Shown: positions 41,224 through 49,842 of the stretch, piece after piece | Layout: every line of letters begins with the position of its first letter | Position numbering within the stretch: position 1 is the first letter of the stretch | NCBI GenBank assembly: GCA_903885565.1 | Contig: CAISJI010000010.1 | Location: 1 to 64,000 of the forward strand | Origin: an uncultured Planctomycetaceae bacterium | Lineage (GTDB): Bacteria; Planctomycetota; Planctomycetia; Pirellulales; UBA1268 | Direction: 5' to 3' | Length of the DNA: 64,000 nucleotides | Made by a program: the position numbers and the translations under genes | Notes under the pieces: model-generated | Database searches by the model: none | The model's input: the letters and a program-made list of their open reading frames with translations, nothing else | What the model was told of the DNA's origin: nothing

Positions 41224-44172
41224 ATGCCTTTCACACTCACTCCCCCCCTTCAGCCCCCGGCCACCCGCCTCCGCGGTGGCTGGCAATGGCTGGTCGCTCT
41301 TCTCCTCTGCGGCGGCGCTGGAGGCCGGGGAGAGGCAGTCGATCCGCCGGTGACGCCCGCGGCGGAAGCGCAGTTTGAGGCCCAGGTGCGCCCACTCCTG
41401 GTGAGTCGCTGTCAGGGGTGCCATGGTGCCACCAAGGCGGAGAGTGGGCTGCGACTCGACAGCCGCGCCAGCCTGCTCAAGGGGGATGATGCCGGGAGTA
41501 TTGTCAGCGTGGGGGACCCAGCGGCCAGTCGGCTCTTGACCGCCATCCACCGCTCCGGCGACTCTCCCATGCCCCCCGATGAACCACTCTCCGCCGAGGA
41601 GGTGGCGATTCTCGAGGGCTGGGTCGCTGCGGGCCTTCCCTGGAGCGGCCCCGGGGCAGATGGCCAGCCAGCAGCGGCGGGTGTGGCGACCGATATGGAG
41701 CAGCGACTGCGCGAGGCGCTCGTGTCCCACTGGAGCTTTGCTGCTCCCCGGCGGCACGTTCCCCCGGAACTCAAGCCCGCTGCTGAAGTGAAACGCTGGA
41801 TCTCCCCGCTCGACCGGTTTCTGGCGGCGGGAATCGCCGCAGCCGGTCTGGAGCCCTCCCCTGAAGCGAAGCCGGGCGAACTGGTACGGAGAGTTTGGTT
41901 TGATCTCACCGGCCTGCCCCCGCCTGCCGCAGAGGTCGACGCCTTCGGCGCCCTGCCGGAGGGGGAACGGGAAGCGGCTTACGCGGCGCTTGTGGAGCGG
42001 CTGCTCGCCGCCCCCGAACATGCCGAACACTGGGCGCGGAAATGGCTCGATCTGGCCCGCTATGCCGACACCTCCGGCTACGCGCTCGACAAGCAGGACA
42101 ATCGCTATCCATTCGCGTGGACCTATCGCGACTGGGTGGTGGGGGCTCTCGAGCGAGATCTGCCTTACGACCAGTTTGTAGTGCTGCAGTTGGCGGCCGA
42201 TAGGCTCCAGCCCCCTGTGCCCTCCACCGATTTAGCGGCGCTGGGATTTCTCACCGTGGGGCGCACGTTTCTCGGCAACCAGCACGACATCATCGACGAT
42301 CGCATCGATCTGGTGACACGCGGCCTGATGGGGATCACCGTGGCATGTGCCCGCTGCCACGATCACAAATACGAGCCTGTCACCACCGCCGATTATTATG
42401 CCCTCCACGGCATCTTTGCCAGCAGCCACATGCCGGGCGAACTGCCGGTGATTGCGACAGCCGCGCCGGGGCCCGAGGCGGCGGCGTATGCGGAAAAACT
42501 CGCCGAGCTCAAAGCGGCGATTCCAGTCCACGAGGAGAATGTCCATCTCCGCGGCACACGCGCTGCGGTGAGCCATGCGGCCGACTATTTTTTCGAGTCG
42601 GCCCGCCCCTCTCCCCGCAAGCCCGACAACCGCCCGCCCCGTCTCGCCGATGGCTACGACCTGGCGCAGTTCCTGCTCGACCGCACCGCCCGGCTCGGTG
42701 AGGGGCGCGATGCCGCCGACCCGCTCCTGGGTCCCTGGATTGCCCTGCGCTCCAAGCCCGATGCCGAGATCGCCGCCGCGGTGACCACCCTCGTGGCAGC
42801 GTGGGGCGACGCTCCCCCGGCGGAAACCATCAATCCTCTGGTGCGCGACGAGATCCGCTCGGCTATGCCGACAACCCTGCGCGATGTGGCCGAGGCCTAT
42901 GCCCGGCTGGTGATGCGGGTCGCGCCCCCGTGGGCGGGTGGACCAGAGCCGCAGGCCAGCGACACGGCCGAACTGGTCGCCCTGCGGAAAGTGCTGGGGG
43001 AAGAGGGAACGACGCTGGTGGTGGCGCGGGCGGAAGCGATGCAATTGGCCACGATCAAGGAGGGGATTGAAAGCCGCCGGCTGCAGAAGGCTGTCACGCA
43101 GCACGAGGTGGAGGCTGCGGGAGGCCCCCAGCACGCGATGGTGTTGCTGGATACGAGCCCTCTGGTCGACAGCCCTATCTTGGTGCGGGGCAATCCCGGC
43201 CGGCCGGGCGAGGTCGTCGAACGCCGGCTGCCCAAGTTGCTCGGCGGCACACCGGCCGACAGGCAGGCCAGCGGGCGGCTGGAATTGGCCCGCGGTATCG
43301 CCTCGGCCGACAACCCGCTCACGCCCAGGCTGATCGTCAACTGGGTGTGGACCCACCACTTCGGCCGCGGCCTCGTTGATACCACTGGCGATCTCGGCCT
43401 GCGCGGCGAGGCCCCCAGCCATCCCGAATTGCTCGATGATCTCTCCCGCCGGTTTGTCGAGGAGGGGCACTGGAGCCTGCGCTGGTTGCACCGGGAGATC
43501 GTGACCAGCCGGGCATGGCGGCAGACCAGCGCCGTCAGCCCCGCTCTGGCCCAACGCGATCCCGACAACCAGTTCTATGCTCGCGCCAACCGGCGCCGGC
43601 TCGATTGGGAGGCCTGGCGCGACAGCCTGCTCGTGGCCGCCGGCACGCTCGATCTGACCCGTCGCGGCGGTCCCGGCATGAACCCGCTGGCAAAAACTTC
43701 GCTCCACCGCCGCACGCTCTACACCCGCCTCGACCGCCAGGATGTGCCTGGCATCCTGCGCACCTTCGATATCGCCAACCCCGACACCTCGGTCCATACC
43801 CGCTCCCGAACGAGTGTGCCGCAGCAGTCGCTGGTGCTGCTCAATGCCCCGCTGACGCTGCATGCAGCAGCGGCCGCGGCCGCTCGCACCGAGCGGGAGG
43901 TCGGGCCCGACGCAGCCCCCGCTGCCCGCATAGAGCGCCTGTGGCGCGACTGCCTGTCGCGGAGCCCCACGCTCGGCGAACTCGCCGCGGCCACCGCCTG
44001 GATGGCCGCCGCCGGGAAAGAACCACTGGCCGACGACAGTCAGGCTGCTGGCGACAAACAGGTGGCTGCCGAGCAGCAGGTGGCTAGCGAAAAGGCCCCT
44101 GCCGAATTTGGCCCGTGGGAACAGCTGGCGCAGGCGCTGTTGGCCACGGCCGAATTTCAATTTATTGACTGA
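41224..44172 (+). CDS. DUF1549/DUF1553 cytochrome-type secreted protein, pair 2
   Basis: A 982-residue exported protein with the same order as pair 1: signal peptide, PSCyt1 with CQGCH (63-67), DUF1549 with KWLDLARYADTSG and CARCHDHKYEP, and DUF1553 with LIVNWVWTHHFGRGLVDTTG and SVPQQSLVLLNAP. It lacks the inserted beta domain of pair 1, and has a Gln/Ala-rich stretch near the end. The ATG at 41224 was chosen; an upstream ATG at 41164 adds a basic, non-signal stretch. The DUF1501 gene starts 43 bases after its stop. Confidence 0.88.
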   Translation: MPFTLTPPLQPPATRLRGGWQWLVALLLCGGAGGRGEAVDPPVTPAAEAQFEAQVRPLLVSRCQGCHGATKAESGLRLDSRASLLKGDDAGSIVSVGDPAASRLLTAIHRSGDSPMPPDEPLSAEEVAILEGWVAAGLPWSGPGADGQPAAAGVATDMEQRLREALVSHWSFAAPRRHVPPELKPAAEVKRWISPLDRFLAAGIAAAGLEPSPEAKPGELVRRVWFDLTGLPPPAAEVDAFGALPEGEREAAYAALVERLLAAPEHAEHWARKWLDLARYADTSGYALDKQDNRYPFAWTYRDWVVGALERDLPYDQFVVLQLAADRLQPPVPSTDLAALGFLTVGRTFLGNQHDIIDDRIDLVTRGLMGITVACARCHDHKYEPVTTADYYALHGIFASSHMPGELPVIATAAPGPEAAAYAEKLAELKAAIPVHEENVHLRGTRAAVSHAADYFFESARPSPRKPDNRPPRLADGYDLAQFLLDRTARLGEGRDAADPLLGPWIALRSKPDAEIAAAVTTLVAAWGDAPPAETINPLVRDEIRSAMPTTLRDVAEAYARLVMRVAPPWAGGPEPQASDTAELVALRKVLGEEGTTLVVARAEAMQLATIKEGIESRRLQKAVTQHEVEAAGGPQHAMVLLDTSPLVDSPILVRGNPGRPGEVVERRLPKLLGGTPADRQASGRLELARGIASADNPLTPRLIVNWVWTHHFGRGLVDTTGDLGLRGEAPSHPELLDDLSRRFVEEGHWSLRWLHREIVTSRAWRQTSAVSPALAQRDPDNQFYARANRRRLDWEAWRDSLLVAAGTLDLTRRGGPGMNPLAKTSLHRRTLYTRLDRQDVPGILRTFDIANPDTSVHTRSRTSVPQQSLVLLNAPLTLHAAAAAAARTEREVGPDAAPAARIERLWRDCLSRSPTLGELAAATAWMAAAGKEPLADDSQAAGDKQVAAEQQVASEKAPAEFGPWEQLAQALLATAEFQFID

Positions 44173-44215
44173 CTTCATCCGCTCTTGCCCCGACCACGAC
44201 TGCAGGATTGCTGGC

Positions 44216-45679
44216 ATGCCAGAATTTTTCCCTCACCACGCAGCTCGGCTCTCCCGCCGCGAGGCGCTGGCCCGCACCGGCATGGGGATGGGCTGGCTGG
44301 GAGCCGCCGCGCTGCTTGGGGCCGACGCCCACGCAGCCGGCACGCAGCCTGCCGCCAGCGCAGCCCCGGGGCTGGTGCCGCGGACACTTGAAGCGCGGCC
44401 GCCGCACTTTCCCGCGCGGGCCAGAGCTGTGATCCATCTGTTTGCCAACGGCGGCCCCAGCCATCTCGACACGTTTGATCGGAAAGTGGCGCTGGAAAAA
44501 TATGCCGGGCAGGATGTGCCAGGCACCCTGCCGACGGAGCGGCGCACCGGTGCTGCCTTCCCCTCCCCGTTTGCTTTTTCCAGGCATGGCGAGAGTGGGC
44601 TGGAGGTAAGCGCGCTGTTTCCCTCGGTGGCACGGCATGCCGACAGGCTGCTGGTGGTGCGGTCGATGCACGCCGATGTGCCCAATCACGAGCCGTCGCT
44701 GATGCTGATGAACTGCGGCGATCCTCGGCTCGTGCGTCCTGCGGCCGGCGCCTGGGTGACATATGGCCTCGGCACAGAGAATCAGAATCTGCCCGGTTTC
44801 GTCTCCATGTGCCCCGGTGGATATCCGATTAAAGGCACCGAAAACTGGCGCAACGCCTTTCTGCCGGGGGCCTTCTCGGGCACCTATGTCGACACCAAAA
44901 AACGCCGTGTTGAGGAGCTTGTCGAACATATCCGCCATCCACTCCTTGCCCGGGAGGCCCAGCGCCGGCAGTTTGATCTCACCGCAGCGCTCGACAAGGG
45001 GCATCTCGACACCCGTCCCCACGACCCTCAACTGGAATCAAGGCTGGCCTCGATGGAATTGGCCTGGCGCATGCAGGCGGAGGCGGGGGAGGCCTTTGAT
45101 GTCTCGCGCGAGCCACAGCATGTGCGGGATCGCTACGGCGATGACGTGCAGGGGCGGCAGATGCTGATCGCCCGGCGACTCGTCGAGCGGGGCGTGCGGT
45201 ATGTGCAGGTCTGGCATGGAGCGGGGCAGCCCTGGGACAGCCACGACGAGATCGAGAAGAACCACGGCCGCCTGGCGGGGGAATGCGATCGGGCGATCGG
45301 CGCCCTCCTGGATGATCTGGTCGGCCTGGGGCTCCTCGAGAGCACGCTGGTGATCTGGGGAGGGGAATTTGGCCGCACCCCGACGGTGGAACTGCCGATG
45401 GCGGGCACTGATGTAAAGCAGGTCTCGGGGCGCGACCACAACCACCATGGGTTCACGATGTGGCTGGCTGGGGGGGGCGTGAAGGGGGGCGCGGTCTATG
45501 GCGCCACCGACGAACTCGGCTTCAAGGCGGTGGAGAAGCCGGTGCATGTGCACGATCTCCAAGCCACCACTCTGCACCTGCTCGGGCTCGACCACACCCG
45601 CCTCACCTACCGCCATAGTGGCCGCGACTTCCGCCTCACCGATGTGCATGGGCGAGTGATCACCGACTGGCTGGCCTAA
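44216..45679 (+). CDS. DUF1501 secreted protein, pair 2
   Basis: A 487-residue DUF1501 protein. Tat-like signal LSRREALARTGMGMGWLGAA. Conserved elements are AVIHLFANGGPSHLDTFDRK, VVRSMHADVPNHEPSL, GVRYVQVWHGAG, WDSHDEIEKNHGRLA, VIWGGEFGRTPTVE, GRDHNHHGFTMWLAGGGVKGG and LLGLDHTRLTYRHSGRDFRL. The ATG at 44216 begins a proper signal; an earlier in-frame ATG lies inside the DUF1553 gene. Together with its upstream neighbour it probably works in the periplasm on a polymeric or sulfated substrate, which is inference. Confidence 0.88.
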   Translation: MPEFFPHHAARLSRREALARTGMGMGWLGAAALLGADAHAAGTQPAASAAPGLVPRTLEARPPHFPARARAVIHLFANGGPSHLDTFDRKVALEKYAGQDVPGTLPTERRTGAAFPSPFAFSRHGESGLEVSALFPSVARHADRLLVVRSMHADVPNHEPSLMLMNCGDPRLVRPAAGAWVTYGLGTENQNLPGFVSMCPGGYPIKGTENWRNAFLPGAFSGTYVDTKKRRVEELVEHIRHPLLAREAQRRQFDLTAALDKGHLDTRPHDPQLESRLASMELAWRMQAEAGEAFDVSREPQHVRDRYGDDVQGRQMLIARRLVERGVRYVQVWHGAGQPWDSHDEIEKNHGRLAGECDRAIGALLDDLVGLGLLESTLVIWGGEFGRTPTVELPMAGTDVKQVSGRDHNHHGFTMWLAGGGVKGGAVYGATDELGFKAVEKPVHVHDLQATTLHLLGLDHTRLTYRHSGRDFRLTDVHGRVITDWLA

Positions 45680-45732
45680 ACGCCCCCGCTGGGCATCGGT
45701 TCTGTGTTTCTTTCCTCCGGCTGCCATCGCTC

Positions 45733-46317
45733 ATGCCTCGTCCGCCGATTCCCTCTGGCCCCCGACGCCCCCGAATCCCCCCGCCACCCCGCGGGCTGCC
45801 GAAGCAGTTGCGCCCCTGGTGGCTGGTGCTGGCGCTGGTGATTCCAGCAGTGACAGCCACGGTGCAAACCTGTCAGCTCAAGCGCCTCGATCAGGCCGGA
45901 AGGCCACAGTGGCTGGTGCGGACGATTCACGATGGCGACACCGTCACCTGCACCGACGCCAAGGGGGAGGCCCATCGCATTCGGTTGGTGGGAATCGATG
46001 CTCCCGAATTCCATCAGTCGTATGGCCCCGAATCGACCGCCGCTCTGCAGGAGAAGCTGGGGAGGCGCATGGTGGGGATCGAGGGTGGCGCTCTCGACCA
46101 ATATGGGAGGGTGCTGGCCACGCTCTGGATCGACCAACGCAATATCAACCGCGAGATGGTGGCGGAAGGGCATGCCTGGGTGTTTGGCAGGTTTGCCCCC
46201 GATGCCGATCTGGTTCAGGCCGAGTCGGAGGCCCGGAAATCCCACCGCGGGCTCTGGGCCGACCCCCAGGCCGTCAATCCCTCCCAGTGGCGCGACAGCC
46301 GCCCACCCCAGCCATGA
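45733..46317 (+). CDS. Membrane-anchored staphylococcal-type nuclease
   Basis: A 194-residue SNase-fold protein. A Pro/Arg-rich cytoplasmic start is followed by one transmembrane helix (about 29-45) and then the nuclease domain: VRTIHDGDTVTC (calcium Asp residues), RIRLVGIDAPE, LDQYGRVLATLW and NINREMVAEGHAWVF. The acidic and arginine active-site positions of thermonuclease look conserved. It would cleave nucleic acid on the outer face of the membrane, perhaps for nutrient salvage. The start ATG at 45733 is 54 bases after the DUF1501 gene. Element A4 follows 18 bases after the stop. Confidence 0.85.
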   Translation: MPRPPIPSGPRRPRIPPPPRGLPKQLRPWWLVLALVIPAVTATVQTCQLKRLDQAGRPQWLVRTIHDGDTVTCTDAKGEAHRIRLVGIDAPEFHQSYGPESTAALQEKLGRRMVGIEGGALDQYGRVLATLWIDQRNINREMVAEGHAWVFGRFAPDADLVQAESEARKSHRGLWADPQAVNPSQWRDSRPPQP

Positions 46318-46335
46318 CGAGCACGACCGACACGG

Positions 46336-46474
46336 CTAGCAGGCTGTGGAAAAAGTCCTGCAATCCTGGATGCGATGCCCGTCGCCTGTGGAAAACCTCA
46401 GCTTTTTCACCGGTCGACTGCGTGGGCTGTCTTCCTTCCAGAGGGGCCATGGATGTTGTTCCACAGCCAGCCAG
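46336..46474 (+). repeat. Family A MITE-like element, copy A4
   Basis: Element body 46340-46470 (131 bp), with CTAG on the left (46336-46339) and the related CCAG on the right (46471-46474). The left end is CAGGCTGTGGAAAAAGTCC and the right end TTGTTCCACAGCCAG. The central hairpin arms GTGGAAAACC and GCTTTTTCACCGG are present; the first palindrome is partly decayed (GCAATCCTGGATGCGATGC). The remaining bases to 46567 hold no recognised feature. Confidence 0.8.
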
Positions 46475-46567
46475 AATGGACGGCTGGAACGACCACGTCG
46501 CGGCAAATAGCAGGCCAGCCGGCCGTTCCCCTACCAGCTTGGCAGCGATTGGTTTAGGGTGCTGTGC

Positions 46568-47836
46568 ATGAGCGGCAAGCGTGAAGTGGTCATTACCGGC
46601 GTGGGAGTGGTCAGTCCCATCGGCATCGGCGGCGATGCCATGTGGGCGTCGCTGGCCGCCGGGATCAGCGGCATCCGCCTGATCGACCTGTTTGACGCCA
46701 GTTCGCTCAGTGTTCGGTTCGGCGGCCAGATCCCCGACTTCGATCCCAAGCTCTACGTGCGGCCCCGCAAGAGCCTGAAGGTGATGAGCCGGGAGATTCA
46801 GCTCGGCTTCGCCGCCGCCGATCTGGCGATGAGCGATGCCGGCTTGGTGGCCGGCAGCGTCGATCCCGAGCGCTTTGGCGTGGTCTTCGGCGGGGACATG
46901 ATCTACGCCGATCTGGAGGATCTGGAGAGCACATACCGCCGCAGCATTGCCGGCGGCAGCTTCGATTTTCGCCAGTGGTCTGAGGCGATTCACGAAGAGC
47001 TCCATCCGCTCTGGCTGCTCAAGCACCTTCCCAACATGACCGCCTCGCACATCGCCATCGCGCATGATGCCCGAGGCCCCAACAATTCGATCGTGCTGGG
47101 AGATGTTTCCGGACTGCTGGCGATTGCTGAAGCGATGAGCGTGATCCAGCGCGGCTGGGCGGATGTCATGCTCACCGGGGGCACCGCCTGCCGGCTCCAT
47201 CCGACGGCGCTGGTGGCCCGTGGTGATGCCCTCCTTTCCCACCGTACCGACGACTGCCGGCGTGCCAGCCGACCGTTCGATCTCCACCGTGATGGTTTGG
47301 TCAACGGCGAGGGGGCAGGCGTGCTGGTCATTGAAGCGCGGGAGCATGCCCTCGCTCGACAGGCGCGCATCAGGGGGCGGCTGCTGGGGGCAGCATCACG
47401 CTGCGAATCGCGGGCCCGCCGCCATGGTCTCACCGGCTCGTCCCTGAGGCAGGCGATCCAGGCGGTGCTCGCCTCCACCGGCCTTGCTCCCGGCGACATC
47501 GGCCATGTGAATGCCCACGGCGCAAGTACGGTGGAGATGGACCGGGCCGAAGCGGGGGCAATAGCCGCTGAGCTCGGGAATGTACCGGTCACCGCCCCCA
47601 AGAGCTACTTTGGCCACCTGGGCGCCGCCAGCGGAACGGTGGAACTGGTGGCGAGCATTTTGGGGCTGGAGCGGGAGTTGGTGCCGCACACCCTCAACTA
47701 CGAAACTCCCGATCCGCTCTGCCCTGTGGAGGTGGTGCGCGGCGAACCGTTGGCCCGCCGGCCTCCCACCGCGGTGGCGGTCAACCTCTGCTCCACCGGT
47801 CAGGCGGCTGCAGTGGCCATCGCTGCGGAGGAGTGA
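46568..47836 (+). CDS. Beta-ketoacyl synthase-like protein lacking the catalytic cysteine
   Basis: A thiolase-fold ketosynthase of 422 residues (FabF/KAS II type): VVITGVGVVSPIG at the start and GPNNSIVLGDVSG in the middle, where the family has the nucleophile Cys (GPxxSIxTACxxG). Here the aligned residue is Asp179. The two active-site histidines are kept: VNAHGAST (His317) and KSYFGHLGAASG (His350). Without Cys it cannot form the acyl-enzyme, so it may act as a chain-length-factor-like or decarboxylating partner. No ACP or second ketosynthase is adjacent. The ATG at 46568 fits the family; GTG 46559 is an alternative. Confidence 0.85.
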   Translation: MSGKREVVITGVGVVSPIGIGGDAMWASLAAGISGIRLIDLFDASSLSVRFGGQIPDFDPKLYVRPRKSLKVMSREIQLGFAAADLAMSDAGLVAGSVDPERFGVVFGGDMIYADLEDLESTYRRSIAGGSFDFRQWSEAIHEELHPLWLLKHLPNMTASHIAIAHDARGPNNSIVLGDVSGLLAIAEAMSVIQRGWADVMLTGGTACRLHPTALVARGDALLSHRTDDCRRASRPFDLHRDGLVNGEGAGVLVIEAREHALARQARIRGRLLGAASRCESRARRHGLTGSSLRQAIQAVLASTGLAPGDIGHVNAHGASTVEMDRAEAGAIAAELGNVPVTAPKSYFGHLGAASGTVELVASILGLERELVPHTLNYETPDPLCPVEVVRGEPLARRPPTAVAVNLCSTGQAAAVAIAAEE

Positions 47837-47855
47837 GTGCCCGAGTGTGGACTGC

Positions 47856-49265
47856 TCACCACGACCCCTCGCAGCCGAATGAAAAACCGCTGTAGAAGAT
47901 CTGGCCGCCGGCATCGATCGGATTGATCCGGCGATTGTCGAGATTGAGCTGGCGGGTGGCGGTGGAAATGCCAGCCACCCAGAGCATGTCATAGCCGGCC
48001 TTCACAGTGAAGTTTGGCGTGACGTTCCAGCCGAGCATGAGCGTCAGATCGCTGACGGCTCCCGGGGCAAACTCTGAATTGGCACTCGTGCGGTTGACCG
48101 ACCCGGTGGGATAGAGGCTCCCCTCGATGTTGTTCACCGACACAGTCGACTGCTGGTTGGCGTCATAGGCCATCGATGGAGTCACCTTGCCACGCAGGCC
48201 CCAGTAGTAGAACTCGTTCTGGCTGAGCAGCTCGGCGCCAAACGTGACGCCCCAGAGCCAGTTCTGCGTCTGAATGTCGTAGTCGCCGCCGAACGTCGTT
48301 ACCGGCACGTCGGCGGTGCGGCTGTAGAAGGAGAAGATCTCGTTCACGTTGGCCACGCGGGTGCCGAGAATCAGGGTGGGGAGGAAACCGCGCTCGGCGT
48401 GCTTCGTCCAGCCCCCATTGGGTGACATCACCATCTGGTCGCGGCCCAGGCGGCGGTGGAGCTTGTAGTTGATCTCCATGCTGTTGAAGACCGAGTTGAG
48501 CGTGGTGAAATACGATCCGGCCCCGGCGAACCCGGGAAGGTCTTTCGCCAGTGGCGTGATCAACGGTTTGCCGGAGACGGAGTTCCAGCCGTCCTTTTGA
48601 TAAAACGACATGCCGCCGTAGTAGGTGTATTCCAAGGCCCGGTCGCGGTCGAGGTAGTCGCGATCGAGATACTCGCCGACTGTGAATCGCGCTGCCGGGG
48701 CCAGATCGAACGGAATGGCCGCTGTCGAGAAGGCCCCCTGGAAATGGTTCGGTTTCGGATCGGGCACGTAGTCGATGCTGTATCCCAGCAGGCGGCGGTG
48801 GTTGCGGCCCATGTTGAACATGATGAACTCCGCCGAGCCATACATGCGACCGGAGGAGAACCAATCCCCTGAACTGGCCTCGTAGGGCATCTCATCGAGT
48901 TCCAACTCGTCGACCCGCATGCCGTCGGAAGCCCGGGCCGAAACATCGAACAGCTCGGCGGGACCGCGATCGAAAAAGCCCACGTCATCATTCTCCACCG
49001 TCATCACCGAGCGCGGCCGGGGCGCATCCGCTTCAGGCGTTGGCAATAGCAGCGCATCGACGGCGTCCTCGATCTCCCGGTCGACCGGTTGCGTCTTTTC
49101 TTCGGCGGCGGCCTCCTCGGCAGCGGTCGCCAGATTGATCCCAGGCAGGAGAATGGAGGCACCCTCGTCGGGTGTGGCGGCCGGGCTGGCACTGCCTGCC
49201 AGACACGCCAAGGCCACAAGCAGGCCGCAGCCAACTCGTCTGCTGTATTGAAAGGGTTTATTCAC
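47856..49265 (-). CDS. BBP7-family outer-membrane beta-barrel protein
   Basis: A 469-residue exported protein of the planctomycete BBP7 type. The signal peptide (GCGLLVALACLAGSASPAA) precedes an acidic, Glu/Ala-rich linker (about 30-120). The remainder is a run of alternating aromatic strands such as RMYGSAEFIMFNMGR, LEYTYYGGMSFYQKDGW, NEFYYWGLRGKVTPSM and PNFTVKAGYDMLWVAGIST, ending GFSFGCEGSW, with an aromatic last residue as in barrels inserted by BAM. It probably forms a porin-like or surface-exposed barrel. It is monocistronic and convergent with the ketosynthase-like gene. Confidence 0.8.
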   Translation of the reverse strand: MNKPFQYSRRVGCGLLVALACLAGSASPAATPDEGASILLPGINLATAAEEAAAEEKTQPVDREIEDAVDALLLPTPEADAPRPRSVMTVENDDVGFFDRGPAELFDVSARASDGMRVDELELDEMPYEASSGDWFSSGRMYGSAEFIMFNMGRNHRRLLGYSIDYVPDPKPNHFQGAFSTAAIPFDLAPAARFTVGEYLDRDYLDRDRALEYTYYGGMSFYQKDGWNSVSGKPLITPLAKDLPGFAGAGSYFTTLNSVFNSMEINYKLHRRLGRDQMVMSPNGGWTKHAERGFLPTLILGTRVANVNEIFSFYSRTADVPVTTFGGDYDIQTQNWLWGVTFGAELLSQNEFYYWGLRGKVTPSMAYDANQQSTVSVNNIEGSLYPTGSVNRTSANSEFAPGAVSDLTLMLGWNVTPNFTVKAGYDMLWVAGISTATRQLNLDNRRINPIDAGGQIFYSGFSFGCEGSW

Positions 49266-49539
49266 CGCAAGACCCCGTTCTTCCGTGGGGATGGCAGAAC
49301 CTATCCGTGATCCAGACGGAAGAGTTCATCGTCATCGGCAGAATCGATTCCGCAGGGAAAATCGGCAGAATCGGCATAACGGCCCGCACATTGCCCAGAT
49401 TAACGGCTGCCTGCCCGCCCCGGCCGGCTCACACTGCCTCACCTTCGCTACAAATCCACCTTGCCGCCGCAGGCTGAAGACTCACCCGGCGGTCTATCGA
49501 TGAAGGAGGTGGGGCGGGTTCCGCTCCCCGGAGGCATCG

Positions 49540-49824
49540 ATGCACTTCAAGCGACCGCAGATTCTCCTCACCGGGCTGTTGCTCTTTTTTGCCGGGGTGC
49601 AGTTTCGGCTGGTGGAGTCGTTCACGCTGAGCGAGAAGTCGACCCACGTCATCTCGGCGCAGATGGGGGACCGTGGTGGGGCGCTCCAAAGCCTCTGGCA
49701 GGCGGGAGGCCAGCGGAAAACGATTCAGCCGCCGCGCTGGTTGGGGCTGGCCCTGATGTCGGTCGGCTCCGTGCTGACGCTCAAGAGCCTGTCGATGAAG
49801 GGCTCCGGCAGCAGCGATCGCTGA
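49540..49824 (+). CDS. Small two-helix membrane protein (paralogue of the gene at 772)
   Basis: A 94-residue protein with a first helix (ILLTGLLLFFAGVQF, about 8-22), a polar loop of about 40 residues, and a second helix (WLGLALMSVGSVLTL), then a Lys/Ser/Gly tail. The layout matches the protein at 772-1038, although identity is low. GGAGG six bases before ATG 49540 supports the start. Unknown function; it lies between BBP7 and the sulfatase. The 274 bp before it hold only two short direct repeats of ATCGGCAGAATCG. Confidence 0.6.
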   Translation: MHFKRPQILLTGLLLFFAGVQFRLVESFTLSEKSTHVISAQMGDRGGALQSLWQAGGQRKTIQPPRWLGLALMSVGSVLTLKSLSMKGSGSSDR

Positions 49825-49842
49825 CCGTTCCGGCAGCGCGGT

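Noticed and set aside
49333..49376. Two copies of ATCGGCAGAATCG as a possible operator
   Set aside because: Irregular spacing, no promoter elements in clear register, and no regulator nearby.
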